NCBI RefSeq assembly: GCF_042648445.1
Contig: NZ_JBHRYB010000001.1
Span: 124,001 to 188,000, forward strand
From: Bacterioplanoides pacificum
GTDB taxonomy: Bacteria; Pseudomonadota; Gammaproteobacteria; Pseudomonadales; Oceanobacteraceae
DNA: 64,000 nt
Direction: 5' to 3'
Below, piece by piece: positions 17,368 to 26,394 of this stretch. Under the pieces are notes generated by a model that searched no databases, was not told where the DNA came from, and was given only the letters and a program-made list of their open reading frames with translations. The position numbers and the translations under genes were made by a program. Each line of letters begins with the position of its first letter. Positions within the stretch are counted from its first letter, which is position 1.

Positions 17368-17812
17368 TCTGCTGGAAGCCGGTGATTTACGCCGTGGCAT
17401 CGTGGAGCTGTTGTCACGGCGTGATTATTCACGCCTTGAGCTGTTGCGCAAATTCCGGGATCGCTGTGAAGACGGTGATCTGCTGGAACAGATTCTCGAT
17501 GATTTCCAGCAACGTCAGTGGCAGTCCGATTTGCGTTTTGCCGAATCTTATCTGAATTCACGCTTTCAGCGTGGCGTTGGACCGTTACGTTTACGCCAGG
17601 AGCTGAAAGAAAAGGGAGTTGACTCTCATACTATCGAACTGGTTTTTGACGCTTTTGACGGCGACTGGTTTGAAAATCTTTATCGCATTGCAGAAAAAAA
17701 ATCCAAATCGATAAAAGAAAACGATAAGAATAAAAAACAAAAATTATTCCGTTTTCTGGCGTATCGTGGGTTTACCTCTGAGCAAATCAGCAGCGTTATC
17801 GACGACTTGTAA
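17348..17812 (+). CDS. recX: RecA regulatory protein RecX
   Basis: RecX binds RecA filaments and limits their extension. The ATG at 17348 lies inside the end of recA in another frame, a 20-base overlap implying coupling. The 154 residues include the family blocks RRDYSRLELLRKFRDR, SDLRFAESYLNSRFQRGVGPLRLRQELKEKGV and RFLAYRGFTSEQISSVI, the repeats of three-helix units. A Lys-rich low-complexity segment (about 128-142) lies between units two and three. A TTG at 17312 could give a longer N-terminus, but that stretch looks like recA's acidic tail read out of frame. Confidence 0.93.
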   Translation: MPNRKPDLLEAGDLRRGIVELLSRRDYSRLELLRKFRDRCEDGDLLEQILDDFQQRQWQSDLRFAESYLNSRFQRGVGPLRLRQELKEKGVDSHTIELVFDAFDGDWFENLYRIAEKKSKSIKENDKNKKQKLFRFLAYRGFTSEQISSVIDDL

Positions 17813-17818
17813 AACCCT

Positions 17819-17860
17819 TTAAAAATCAGATTGTTACTGATGATTTTTAACTCTTTTTTT
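17819..17860 (+). terminator. Terminator after recX
   Basis: TTAAAAATCA and TGATTTTTAA form a ten-base AT-rich stem. A run of seven T residues (17854-17860) follows four bases later. Positions 17861-18088 hold no gene and probably carry the promoter for the next gene. Confidence 0.65.
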
Positions 17861-18088
17861 GCAATCTGCTGAAATCTTGTCGTGTTTTTCCATACTTTGT
17901 AACTACTTTCCCGCTTTTGAACTGACATTTGTTTCGCTGTCGTCTCAGTCTATTGACATAATTCGTAGCACTTCACACACTCCATTTTGTATGGGCTTAG
18001 TCCGAGCATGCGGAAGTGCGTCTGCCGCATTTGCGCACATTTTCAGGAAGTCACAAATAAAAAACACAAGTCCGTGTCGGGGAGGGAT

Positions 18089-19132
18089 ATGAGCCCAACT
18101 GCTCAGGTTGATGTTGTCGTGTTGCAGCACTTATTGAATTTCTGGGATAGCCAGGGAATAGAAATCGATCCTGTTTGGCAAATTTTAGGAATTGATACGA
18201 CGCAGCCGTTACCACGCTGGGTCAGCACGGATCGTTTAGCGGAAGTCTATGTTTTTCTGTCGCAACAGGGTTATGACCTGGGCTTCTTTGTGTCTGCCGG
18301 AAAATATCTGGCGGAACAGGAGTTGCCTCTGGATCATTTGCTGAAGCATGGTGAAAGCCTGGAGCAGGCGCTGCCATTGTGTTTTCGTTTTGCTTATCTG
18401 ATGGTTGGCAGTGTTGAGTTTGAACTGAAGTCGATGCCGCAGTCGCGCAAGGTACTGGTAAGGCCGGTTAACGCTGAACATGCCAGTCATCAGCAGTTGC
18501 TGGTGGCGCTGAGTACGCTGACTCATGCCTGTTATAACGTGATTCAGGGTTCACATCAGCAGGGCGATCTGCAGGTATTTCTGCCGGACCTGGAGGACCG
18601 TTACCCTGACGCTGTGATGGCTTTTGATGTTCCTGTGGTGCAGGCGGATTGCTTTGCGCTGGAAATTTCGATGGCGGCCTGGCAGCGCAATAACCCGCAC
18701 CGTAAGGAAAGTTTGTTCCGTATTGCCCAGCGTGAATTTGAGCGCGAGCATCAGAAATTTACCGAATACCTGGCGGTTTATACCGAGCTGAAAGATATTC
18801 TGCAGCAGTGTTTGTTGCAGCGTAACGTCAGTCAGGAAGATGTTGCTGGCCGCCTGGGCATCAGTGTCCGTAATCTGCAGCGCCGTCTGAAGGCACTGGG
18901 GACCACATACCAGTTGCTGCTTGATGAAGCGCGTCAGGCACTGGCGATGCGTCTGTTACAGGACGAAGCGACTCCGCTTTACGAAGTGTCCTTTATGGTG
19001 GGGTATAACGAGCCGAGCGCATTTTATAAAGCATTTAAACGCTGGACTGACATGACGCCAGGCGATTACCGCCTGACGCATATACCGGTGCAGCAAGCTG
19101 CCCGTATTAATGCAGTTTCAGACGAGGTCTGA
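18089..19132 (+). CDS. AraC-family transcriptional regulator
   Basis: From ATG 18089, which has a strong GGGAGGG site, the product has 347 residues. The N-terminal two thirds resemble the arabinose-binding-type sensor of AraC/OruR/MmsR regulators (blocks HLLNFWDSQGI and QELPLDHLLKHG). The C-terminal 100 residues have two helix-turn-helix units: VSQEDVAGRLGISVRNLQRRL and PLYEVSFMVGYNEPSAFYKAFKRWTDMTPGDYR. An in-frame ATG at 17987 has no ribosome site. Its target and ligand are unknown. It ends 26 bases inside the convergent ndh gene. Confidence 0.88.
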   Translation: MSPTAQVDVVVLQHLLNFWDSQGIEIDPVWQILGIDTTQPLPRWVSTDRLAEVYVFLSQQGYDLGFFVSAGKYLAEQELPLDHLLKHGESLEQALPLCFRFAYLMVGSVEFELKSMPQSRKVLVRPVNAEHASHQQLLVALSTLTHACYNVIQGSHQQGDLQVFLPDLEDRYPDAVMAFDVPVVQADCFALEISMAAWQRNNPHRKESLFRIAQREFEREHQKFTEYLAVYTELKDILQQCLLQRNVSQEDVAGRLGISVRNLQRRLKALGTTYQLLLDEARQALAMRLLQDEATPLYEVSFMVGYNEPSAFYKAFKRWTDMTPGDYRLTHIPVQQAARINAVSDEV

Positions 19133-20402
19133 TGACCTTATTGATGTGTCCTACCAGGCTGAGCAACAGGGTGTGCCAGTAACCGTGTAGAGCAATCTGA
19201 TGCAGCCGGTACAGTGAGACATACACCAGTCTTGCCAGCCGGCCTTCGATCATCATGGAGCCTCGGGTCAGGTTACCCATAAGACTGCCCACGGTGCTGT
19301 AGCGACTGAGCGATACCAGCGATCCTTTATCTTTGTAGACAAACTCCGGCAAAGGCTTGTTATTGTGCCGTGCTTTAAGCGCGCGGAACAAATGGCTGGC
19401 CTGCTGATGAGCTGCCTGAGCCCGCGGTGGAACCGGTTTACCATCCTGTTGCAACATGCTGGCGCAATCCCCGAGGGCAAAAATATTTTCATCCTCGGTC
19501 TGCAGGCTGCGGTTGACCACCAGCTGGTTCGCACGATTGGTTTCCAGCCCCAGTTGGGTCATAAAATCGGGCGCCTTAACACCGGCGGCCCAGACTTTAA
19601 GACGTGCCTGGATAGAACCCTGATCTTTGGTTTCAAAGCCGTCGGCGGTGGCGGCAGTAATCAGAGTGTTAGTGCGTACCGTAACCCCCAGTTTCTCCAG
19701 CTCACGGGTGGCGGCTGCGGAAATTCGCGGCGGTAAAGCCGGCAGAATCCGTTCTCCGGCTTCGATCAGTGTGACCTTGAGGTTTTCCGGGCGCAGGTTT
19801 TTCATCCCGTAACTCACCAGCACTTCCGCGGTGTTATACAGTTCTGCCGATAATTCCACGCCGGTGGCGCCGGCACCCACAATGGCAATTTCCAGGTCCT
19901 GGATGGCCCCATCGCTGCTGGCGCTGGCGTTCGCACGTAAGAACGCATTGAGCAGTGTTTGATGAAACTTCTCAGCCTGTTGCCGGCTATCGAGGAACAC
20001 GCAGTGATCTTTGGCGCCCTGGGTACCAAAATCGTTGGTGACACTGCCGATGGCCAGTACCAGGGTGTCGTAGCTGACGCGCCGTTCACTCAGTACCTCA
20101 TCGCCCTGATCGTCGAGCATCGCTGACAAAACAACCTGTTTGTTGTCGCGATCCAGCCCGGACATGCGGCCAATCTGAAAATTAAAGCCATGTTTTTTGC
20201 CGTGGGCGCGATAGTTCAGTTCATCGATTCCTGAATCGAGTGCGCCGGTGGCGACTTCGTGCAGCAGCGGTTTCCACAGGTGGGTAGGGTTGGCGTCAAT
20301 CAGTTCGATCTGCGCTTTTTTACGGCGCCCCAGTGATCGGCCCAATTGGGTAGCCAGCTCCAGACCGCCGGCACCACCGCCAACAATGACAATGCGTTGC
20401 AT
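19107..20402 (-). CDS. ndh: NADH dehydrogenase type II (NDH-2)
   Basis: NDH-2 is a membrane-attached flavoenzyme that passes electrons from NADH to quinone without pumping protons. The 431 residues have the FAD-binding IVGGGAGGLELATQLG motif at the start, a second Rossmann motif IVGAGATGVELSAELYN for NADH at about 170, the FALGDCA block, and a C-terminal basic and hydrophobic tail (LYRLHQIALHGYWHTLLLSLVGHINKVIR) for membrane attachment. The start ATG at 20402 has a CGGAG site at good spacing. It overlaps the end of the AraC-type gene by 26 bases. Confidence 0.93.
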   Translation of the reverse strand: MQRIVIVGGGAGGLELATQLGRSLGRRKKAQIELIDANPTHLWKPLLHEVATGALDSGIDELNYRAHGKKHGFNFQIGRMSGLDRDNKQVVLSAMLDDQGDEVLSERRVSYDTLVLAIGSVTNDFGTQGAKDHCVFLDSRQQAEKFHQTLLNAFLRANASASSDGAIQDLEIAIVGAGATGVELSAELYNTAEVLVSYGMKNLRPENLKVTLIEAGERILPALPPRISAAATRELEKLGVTVRTNTLITAATADGFETKDQGSIQARLKVWAAGVKAPDFMTQLGLETNRANQLVVNRSLQTEDENIFALGDCASMLQQDGKPVPPRAQAAHQQASHLFRALKARHNNKPLPEFVYKDKGSLVSLSRYSTVGSLMGNLTRGSMMIEGRLARLVYVSLYRLHQIALHGYWHTLLLSLVGHINKVIRPRLKLH

Positions 20403-20514
20403 AAGCAAACTCCGAAAGTGAATGTAAAAGTGAAAAATCTGGCGCCATTATACGGACAATGCCGTCATTTGTGGCGTGCTTTCGGAGATGAAAACCGCTG
20501 CTGAAATGCGTGTT

Positions 20515-20763
20515 TTACAGGGTGTTCTGAAATGACCAGAATCCGGTCAGGAGGGTCAGTGCCAGCAGGATGATGGCTACTGACAGGGTTGTCAGGCTGT
20601 GTCTTACAGCAACCGGCCATGTTAAATAGGCCTTATGCAAATGGATAAACTTCATATGGCCAAAAGGCCCCACCGCCAGCTGCAACATTAACAGTGTGGC
20701 GGCGACGATCAGTGCAATTAACAGCAGCGGGGTGGCGGTTTCAGCCGCAAATGGCAGAGTCAT
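20515..20763 (-). CDS. Small two-helix membrane protein, unknown function
   Basis: The 82-residue product has two clear hydrophobic segments (about 10-32 and 57-76) separated by a His/Lys-containing loop (GHMKFIHLHKAYLTW). No known family is recognised. Its ATG directly follows the stop codon of the upstream secreted protein (TGA then ATG), so the two are almost certainly translated from one mRNA. It may be a membrane partner of that protein; this is inference from adjacency only. Confidence 0.65.
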   Translation of the reverse strand: MTLPFAAETATPLLLIALIVAATLLMLQLAVGPFGHMKFIHLHKAYLTWPVAVRHSLTTLSVAIILLALTLLTGFWSFQNTL

Positions 20764-21744
20764 TCAGTTACCGGCGATTACAGAGGCAGACAGCCTATTC
20801 TGACATGAGTCGCGGTTTAATGCTTCCTCGGCACTGTAGACCGGCAGTTTGGCACAGCGTTGCAATACCTGACGGATTTGGTCAGCGTATTCTTCCTCGT
20901 CGAGGCGGATCAGTGCTTTGGCATATTCATTCAGAATAACCGGCAGGTCTGATTCCAGCTCCAGTGCCTGGCTGAAAGCCTGCAGTGCTGCGCTTTCGCT
21001 GGAGCCGTAGGTAACCCGGCCAATAAATGAACCGACCCGCTCGACAACACCGGCGTGCAGTCCGCCCAGCATCGCCGGATATAACGCCCGCTGCGGGTAT
21101 TGTTGTTGCATTTGTTCCAGTGTGTCGCGGGTTTCACTGAGGTAACCGGTGGCCGTCGCTTCACTGGTGCCAAGCAGCTCCAGTTCCCGGGCATGGGCAT
21201 AAGCCAGGCCAAACAGGGCAAAAGCGTGATCGGGCGCTTTTGGTAATAACTCCGCGGATAAGGCGGAAACCTCACGGTACACCGCCAGTCGTTGCTGCTT
21301 GTCGGGTTCCAGCAGAGCGGTATGCATCAGGCGGGAATACAGTGCCGGGATAAATCCGGCCGGACCGAGTTGAGAGCCAAGCTGGTAGGCCTGCTGAAAG
21401 TCACCTTCAAAATGGAAACGCCAGACCTGAGCGACGGCTTCGGACAGCGGCTGATAGTTGCCATCCAGGGCCGCTTTTAATGCCGGATGAGCGTTGTTCT
21501 GGCTGGCTTGTTGCCGGGTATATTGCTCCAGCGCCGGGAAACGTTGTGCTTCAGCCCGCAGATTAGCTGCGCTGGGGTAGGCAATAAAGGTCGCCTGAGT
21601 CAGTTGTGGCCAGGCTTGTTTAAGCTTGTCACCCTGGTAGTCAAACTGAGGCAGGTGAGCGGGATATGGGTGCCAGCCCGGTGCCGCGGCGCAGGTAACG
21701 GAAATAAATAACAGCGTGGCTGTCAGGGATCGGGCAAATGACAT
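20764..21744 (-). CDS. Secreted helical-repeat (TPR-like) protein, unknown function
   Basis: The 326 residues begin with a signal peptide ending VTCAAA, so the mature protein is periplasmic; the Cys in TCAAA does not make a clear lipobox. The rest is strongly helical with Ala/Leu/Gln-rich pairs of helices such as GDFQQAYQLGSQLGPAGFIPALYSRLMH and AALQAFSQALELESDLPVILNEYAKALIRL, which resemble TPR or Sel1-like repeats. No catalytic motif is seen. It is followed without a gap by the small membrane protein. Upstream (21745-21858) is a short non-coding gap. Confidence 0.65.
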   Translation of the reverse strand: MSFARSLTATLLFISVTCAAAPGWHPYPAHLPQFDYQGDKLKQAWPQLTQATFIAYPSAANLRAEAQRFPALEQYTRQQASQNNAHPALKAALDGNYQPLSEAVAQVWRFHFEGDFQQAYQLGSQLGPAGFIPALYSRLMHTALLEPDKQQRLAVYREVSALSAELLPKAPDHAFALFGLAYAHARELELLGTSEATATGYLSETRDTLEQMQQQYPQRALYPAMLGGLHAGVVERVGSFIGRVTYGSSESAALQAFSQALELESDLPVILNEYAKALIRLDEEEYADQIRQVLQRCAKLPVYSAEEALNRDSCQNRLSASVIAGN

Positions 21745-21858
21745 GACAATACACCTCTGAATCAGAGGGGCATTATAACGACGAGCGGTTGTGATTCAGG
21801 GTGAATTCGGGCCAAGATGAGCCGTGTCAGCACCGCTCACCTGTGACCGCAGCAGCTT

Positions 21859-22062
21859 TCAGTGAAAGGCGTTGCCCGGCTGTACCCCCAGCTTTTTCAG
21901 CATCATCGCCAGAGGACAGAAACCGGTAAACGCGGCCTGCAACATATTCAGGCCAACGAAGGCGGTAAAACCCAGCCAATAAATACTGTGCAGTTGTGAC
22001 AAGGTCACGCTGAGCAGGATAAAGCAGCCGGCAATGGCAAAAACCAGACGATCAACGTTCAT
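21859..22062 (-). CDS. DUF2892-family small inner-membrane protein
   Basis: The 67 residues contain two hydrophobic segments and the family features NVDRLVFAIAGCFILLSV and GLNMLQAAFTGFCPL, with the FTGFCP motif typical of DUF2892 (the membrane tail of YgaP-type rhodaneses). The conserved Cys in FCP may take part in sulfur or thiol chemistry; the function is not established. An AT-rich palindrome lies about 35 bases upstream of the ATG, where an operator would be expected. Confidence 0.75.
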   Translation of the reverse strand: MNVDRLVFAIAGCFILLSVTLSQLHSIYWLGFTAFVGLNMLQAAFTGFCPLAMMLKKLGVQPGNAFH

Positions 22063-22095
22063 GGTGGTACCTCATTGTTTAAATAAGATTATTCT

Positions 22096-22109
22096 AATAT
22101 AGTTATATT
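22096..22109. promoter_or_regulatory. AT-rich palindrome, possible repressor operator
   Basis: AATATAGTTATATT is a palindrome apart from its two central bases, and lies in the divergent gap between the DUF2892 gene and alaS. ArsR/BigR-type repressors of DUF2892 genes use AT-rich palindromes in this position in other bacteria. Assignment is speculative. Confidence 0.3.
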
Positions 22110-22210
22110 TAACAGATTTTTAGTCAAGTCTTTTGTTGATGGATGGAGTGGTTAACAGCAAACCGCTATACTCCCGCTTTTACCTTATTCCGTTCGGATT
22201 CAAGCACCGT

Positions 22211-24838
22211 ATGAAAAGCTCAGAAATTCGCCAGAAGTTCCTCGACTTCTTTGCTTCCAAGGGGCATGACATTGTTGCCTCCAGTCCGCTGGTTCCGGGT
22301 AATGACCCGACACTGCTGTTTACCAATGCCGGTATGGTGCAGTTTAAGGATTGTTTCCTGGGCAAAGACAAGCGCAGTTATACCCGGGCCACTACCTCGC
22401 AGCGTTGTGTGCGCGCCGGCGGTAAACATAATGACCTGGAAAATGTCGGTTATACCGCCCGTCACCACACCTTCTTTGAAATGCTGGGTAACTTCAGCTT
22501 TGGTGATTATTTTAAACAGGATGCAATTGCGTTTGCCTGGGAATTCCTGACTTCAGAGCAGTGGCTGAATCTGCCCGTCGACAAACTGATGGTCACCGTT
22601 TACGAAGACGATGACGAAGCATACGACCTGTGGCACAACACCATGGGTGTGCCAGCCGAAAAAATTGTTCGTATTGGTGATAACAAAGGCGAACGTTACG
22701 CATCCGATAACTTCTGGGCGATGGGTGATACCGGCCCGTGTGGCCCGTGTAGCGAAATTTTCTACGATCACGGCGAAGAAATCTGGGGCGGGCCTCCGGG
22801 GTCTCCGGAAGAAGACGGTGATCGTTTTATCGAAATCTGGAACATCGTTTTTATGCAGTTCGACCGTCAGCCAGACGGCGAAATGTTAGCGCTGCCAAAA
22901 CCGTCGGTGGATACCGGTATGGGACTGGAGCGGCTGGCGGCTATTCTGCAACATGTCCACAGCAACTATGAAATCGATCTGTTTCAGGCGTTATTGCATG
23001 CCGCCGGTGAACTGACCGGTTGCAAGGACACAGAAAATAAATCGTTGCGGGTTATCGCGGATCATATCCGCTCTACCAGTTTCCTGATTGTCGACGGGGT
23101 ATTACCGTCCAATGAAGGCCGCGGTTACGTATTGCGCCGCATTATTCGTCGTGCGGTACGCCACGGACATATGCTGGGTGCGCCGGCCGGCTTCTTCCAC
23201 AAACTGGTGCCGGCGCTGGTTGAACAGATGGGTGAAGCGTATCCGGAGCTGACCAATCTGGCCGAACACGTACAAAAAGTTCTGCGTCTGGAAGAAGAAC
23301 AATTCGCTAAAACCCTGGATAAGGGCATGGCCATTCTTAACGACACCATTGCCGGGCTGGATGGCGATATCATCCCTGGCGAAACCGCGTTTAAACTGTA
23401 CGACACCTACGGTTTCCCGCTGGACCTGACCGCCGATGTCGCGCGTGAGCGTGAACTGCAGGTTGATGAAGCCGGGTTTGACGCGGCGATGGAAAAACAA
23501 CGGGCAGCAGCCCGCGCCGCCGGTAACTTTGCCGGTGATTATCACGCTGGTCTGGAAATTGACGGCGAAACGGTATTCCGTGGTTATGAGCAGCTGGAAA
23601 ACCAGGGGCAGGTTAAAGCGCTGTTTAAAAATGGTGAAGCGGTACAGCAGCTGAACGCCGGTGATGAAGCGATTCTGGTGCTGGATGAAACCGCGTTTTA
23701 TGCCGAAAGTGGTGGTCAGGCGGGTGATACCGGTTTCCTGAAAGCTGATGGTATCGTGTTCCAGGTTAAAGACACGACCAAAGAAACGGACAATCACCTG
23801 CACCAGGGGGTGCTGGTAGAAGGGCAGCTTCAGATTGGTACTCAGCTGACAGCCTGTGTTGATGCTGAAAAACGTCAGACTACGGCGTTGCATCACTCCG
23901 CAACTCACTTATTACATGCAGCGTTGCGTAGCGTGCTGGGTGATCATGTGGCTCAGAAGGGCTCTCTGGTCACCTACGATAAACTGCGTTTCGACTTCTC
24001 TAATCTGGAAGCAGTATCCGCTGCTGAGCTGCAGCAGATCGAAACCATAGTGAACGCCCAGATCCGCGCGAATACGCCGGTCACTACCCGTCTGATGAAT
24101 ATCGATGAGGCGAAAGCATCCGGTGCAATGGCCTTGTTTGGTGAGAAATACGACGACGAAGTCCGGGTATTATCGATGGGGCGTGATGACTTTTCGGTTG
24201 AGCTGTGTGGCGGTACCCATGCCCAGCGTACCGGTGATATCGGCGTGTTAAAAATCACTGCAGAAAGTGGCATTGCCGCCGGTATTCGTCGTATTGAAGC
24301 GGTGGTGGGCCAGGCTGCACTGGACTTTATTGCAGCAGAAGAAGCGGCACTGCAAAACATCGCCCGTCAGCTGAAAGGTTCAAAAGACAATGCGGCGGAA
24401 AAAGTCGAACAACTGGCCAAGCGCAGCCGTGATCTGGAAAAAGAACTGGAAGCGTTAAAAGCCAAGCTGGCTTCCAGTGCCGGTTCCGACCTGGCGGGTC
24501 AGGCAAAAGACGTTAACGGTGTGAAGGTTCTGGCCGCACAGATGGACGGTGCCGACGTACCGGCGCTGCGCAACACCATGGATCAGCTGAAGAATAAGCT
24601 GGGCAGTGCCGCGATCATGCTGGCCGCCAACAACGATGGCAAAGTCACCTTGCTGGCTGGCGTCAGCAAAGACCTGATTGCTAAAGGTAAGGCCGGTGAT
24701 GCGGTTAAGGCCTGCGCTGGTTATGTTGATGGCCGTGGTGGCGGTAAGCCGGAAATGGCCCAGGCCGGTGGCCAGAAACCTGAAGGCATTGCCGAAGCAC
24801 TGGCAGCCTTTGAACGCTGGGCTGAAGAGACCTTCTGA
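22211..24838 (+). CDS. alaS: Alanyl-tRNA synthetase
   Basis: AlaRS charges tRNA-Ala. From ATG 22211 the protein has 875 residues, the normal size. It begins MKSSEIRQKFLDFFASKGHDI, matching the E. coli start; longer in-frame starts (22133) add only unrelated residues. Class II catalytic motifs are seen around RCVRAGGKHNDLENVG and HHTFFEMLGNFSFGDYF. The editing domain has HHSATHLLHAAL and CGGTHAQRTGDIG. A C-terminal Ala/Lys-rich region and the GGGKPEMAQAGG block complete it. The ribosome site is weak. A strong hairpin follows the stop. Confidence 0.98.
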   Translation: MKSSEIRQKFLDFFASKGHDIVASSPLVPGNDPTLLFTNAGMVQFKDCFLGKDKRSYTRATTSQRCVRAGGKHNDLENVGYTARHHTFFEMLGNFSFGDYFKQDAIAFAWEFLTSEQWLNLPVDKLMVTVYEDDDEAYDLWHNTMGVPAEKIVRIGDNKGERYASDNFWAMGDTGPCGPCSEIFYDHGEEIWGGPPGSPEEDGDRFIEIWNIVFMQFDRQPDGEMLALPKPSVDTGMGLERLAAILQHVHSNYEIDLFQALLHAAGELTGCKDTENKSLRVIADHIRSTSFLIVDGVLPSNEGRGYVLRRIIRRAVRHGHMLGAPAGFFHKLVPALVEQMGEAYPELTNLAEHVQKVLRLEEEQFAKTLDKGMAILNDTIAGLDGDIIPGETAFKLYDTYGFPLDLTADVARERELQVDEAGFDAAMEKQRAAARAAGNFAGDYHAGLEIDGETVFRGYEQLENQGQVKALFKNGEAVQQLNAGDEAILVLDETAFYAESGGQAGDTGFLKADGIVFQVKDTTKETDNHLHQGVLVEGQLQIGTQLTACVDAEKRQTTALHHSATHLLHAALRSVLGDHVAQKGSLVTYDKLRFDFSNLEAVSAAELQQIETIVNAQIRANTPVTTRLMNIDEAKASGAMALFGEKYDDEVRVLSMGRDDFSVELCGGTHAQRTGDIGVLKITAESGIAAGIRRIEAVVGQAALDFIAAEEAALQNIARQLKGSKDNAAEKVEQLAKRSRDLEKELEALKAKLASSAGSDLAGQAKDVNGVKVLAAQMDGADVPALRNTMDQLKNKLGSAAIMLAANNDGKVTLLAGVSKDLIAKGKAGDAVKACAGYVDGRGGGKPEMAQAGGQKPEGIAEALAAFERWAEETF

Positions 24839-24849
24839 AGCCACGGTGA

Positions 24850-24875
24850 GTCAGGCTCCGGCTGCGGAGCCTGAC
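24850..24875 (+). terminator. Hairpin after alaS
   Basis: An 11-base perfect stem (GTCAGGCTCCG / CGGAGCCTGAC) with a GCTG loop starts 12 bases after the alaS stop. It is not followed by a T run, so it is either a weak terminator or an mRNA end stabiliser. Confidence 0.5.
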
Positions 24876-24989
24876 AACGATTTATTCAGTACAGGAAACG
24901 GGTTGTTTAAAACGCAGCCAAATCTTTCCTGGTTCGGCTAATTATTGTTTAATTAGCGCCCTTTAATTCAGGCTATTCAGTAATTCGAC

Positions 24990-26222
24990 ATGGCGTTATA
25001 CGTACAGAAATACGGCGGGACCTCGGTGGGTTCGGTCGAGCGGATTGAACACGTCGCGGATAAAGTGAAGTCTTTTCATGATGCGGGTCATCAGGTTGTG
25101 GTTGCCGTTTCTGCCATGAGTGGCGAAACCAACCGTCTGATCTCGCTGGCAAAAGATGTCACCGAAACTCCGGATCCACGTGAAATGGATGTGTTGGTGT
25201 CCACCGGTGAGCAGGTGACCATTGCACTTTTATCGATGGCGTTGCAGAAACGTGGCGTTAATGCCCGTTCCTTTACTGGCTGGCAGGCAGGTATGAAAAC
25301 CGACAATGCCTATATGAAAGCCCGTATTGAAAATATTGATACCGATGCCATGCGTAAGCAGCTGAATGACGGTGGTGTGTGTGTGGTGGCTGGTTTTCAG
25401 GGCATCGACGACGACAACAATATCACCACTTTAGGTCGTGGCGGTTCTGATACCACGGGTGTTGCGCTGGCCGCCGCACTGGGGGCTGATGAATGTCAGA
25501 TTTACACCGACGTAGATGGGGTATACACCACCGATCCCCGCGTGGTGCCGAACGCCAAACGTATGGAAAAAATTACCTTCGAAGAAATGCTGGAAATGGC
25601 CAGCCTGGGCTCGAAGATCCTGCAGATCCGTTCAGTTGAATTTGCAGGGAAATACAAAGTTCCGCTCCGTGTTCTTTCCAGTTTCGCGGAAGGAAACGGC
25701 ACTCTGATCACGATGGAGGAGAACAGCTCCGTGGAAAATCCAGTTATCTCCGGTATTGCATTTAATCGCGATGAAGCCAAAGTTACCGTTAAAGGGGTGC
25801 CGGACATTCCGGGTGTTGCCTCTAAGATTCTTGTTCCGGTCAGCGATGCCAATATTGAAGTGGATATGATCGTACAGAACGTTTCTGAAGACGGTACCAC
25901 GGACTTTACCTTTACCGTACATCGCAACGATTACCACAAAGCGCTGGATGTATTACGCAACACCGCCGCCGAGCTGAATGCCCGTGAAGCAACCGGCACC
26001 GATGATATCTGTAAAGTATCTATGGTGGGTGTGGGTATGCGCTCACACGCCGGTGTGGCGAGTCAGATGTTTAAGGTTCTGGCGGATGAAAATATCAATA
26101 TTCTGGCGATTACCACCTCTGAAATTAAAATCTCTGTGGTGATCGAAGAAAAATATCTGGAGCTGGCTGTTCGGGCACTGCATTCCGCCTTCGGCCTGGA
26201 CGCCGACAGCGACGCAAACTGA
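24990..26222 (+). CDS. lysC: Aspartate kinase, lysine/threonine-sensitive type
   Basis: The enzyme phosphorylates aspartate, the first step to lysine, threonine and methionine. The 410 residues have the kinase domain (about 1-245) with KYGGTSVGS, FTGWQAGM and GRGGSDTTGVALAAAL. Two ACT domains follow (about 263-335 and 345-405), with the regulatory blocks FNRDEAKVTVKGVPDIPGVAS and VGVGMRSHAGVASQMF. An in-frame GTG at 25731 with its own ribosome site suggests that a separate beta subunit is also made. The gene lies between alaS and csrA, as in pseudomonads. No lysine riboswitch is present in the 151-base gap upstream. Confidence 0.97.
   Translation: MALYVQKYGGTSVGSVERIEHVADKVKSFHDAGHQVVVAVSAMSGETNRLISLAKDVTETPDPREMDVLVSTGEQVTIALLSMALQKRGVNARSFTGWQAGMKTDNAYMKARIENIDTDAMRKQLNDGGVCVVAGFQGIDDDNNITTLGRGGSDTTGVALAAALGADECQIYTDVDGVYTTDPRVVPNAKRMEKITFEEMLEMASLGSKILQIRSVEFAGKYKVPLRVLSSFAEGNGTLITMEENSSVENPVISGIAFNRDEAKVTVKGVPDIPGVASKILVPVSDANIEVDMIVQNVSEDGTTDFTFTVHRNDYHKALDVLRNTAAELNAREATGTDDICKVSMVGVGMRSHAGVASQMFKVLADENINILAITTSEIKISVVIEEKYLELAVRALHSAFGLDADSDAN
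25715..25733 (+). promoter_or_regulatory. Internal ribosome site and start for the LysC beta subunit
   Basis: GGAGGAG (25715-25721) is followed nine bases later by an in-frame GTG (25731), just after the kinase domain. Translation from it would give a 163-residue protein with both ACT domains, as known for alpha2-beta2 aspartokinases. Confidence 0.65.
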
Positions 26223-26245
26223 ACAACAGCCCATCAAGAATAGTG

Positions 26246-26278
26246 TTAAGAAGGGGTCAACGATTGACCCCTTCTTAA
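26246..26278. terminator. Long hairpin after lysC
   Basis: A perfect 15-base stem, TTAAGAAGGGGTCAA with its complement, surrounds a three-base loop starting 24 bases after lysC. The stem is flanked by only short T/A runs, but its strength makes a terminator likely. Confidence 0.7.
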
Positions 26279-26319
26279 TAACTAAAAGTTCTCAAACCCA
26301 CGTTTACGTGACTTTCAAT

Positions 26320-26342
26320 CTGGTCAGACTGGTCAATACTGG
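26320..26342 (+). repeat. Triple CTGG(TCA) repeat upstream of csrA
   Basis: CTGGTCA occurs twice with a two-base gap, followed three bases later by another CTGG, giving spacing near one helical turn. It lies 73-95 bases before the csrA ATG, in the likely promoter region. Confidence 0.6.
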
Positions 26343-26394
26343 AAGTAAAGGGATGAGAATCAGGCAACTGCCAACAGCACCCTAAAATCGAACA

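Noticed and set aside
24839..24989. A lysine riboswitch before lysC
   Set aside because: The gap is too short (151 bases), begins with the alaS hairpin and lacks the conserved five-helix core.
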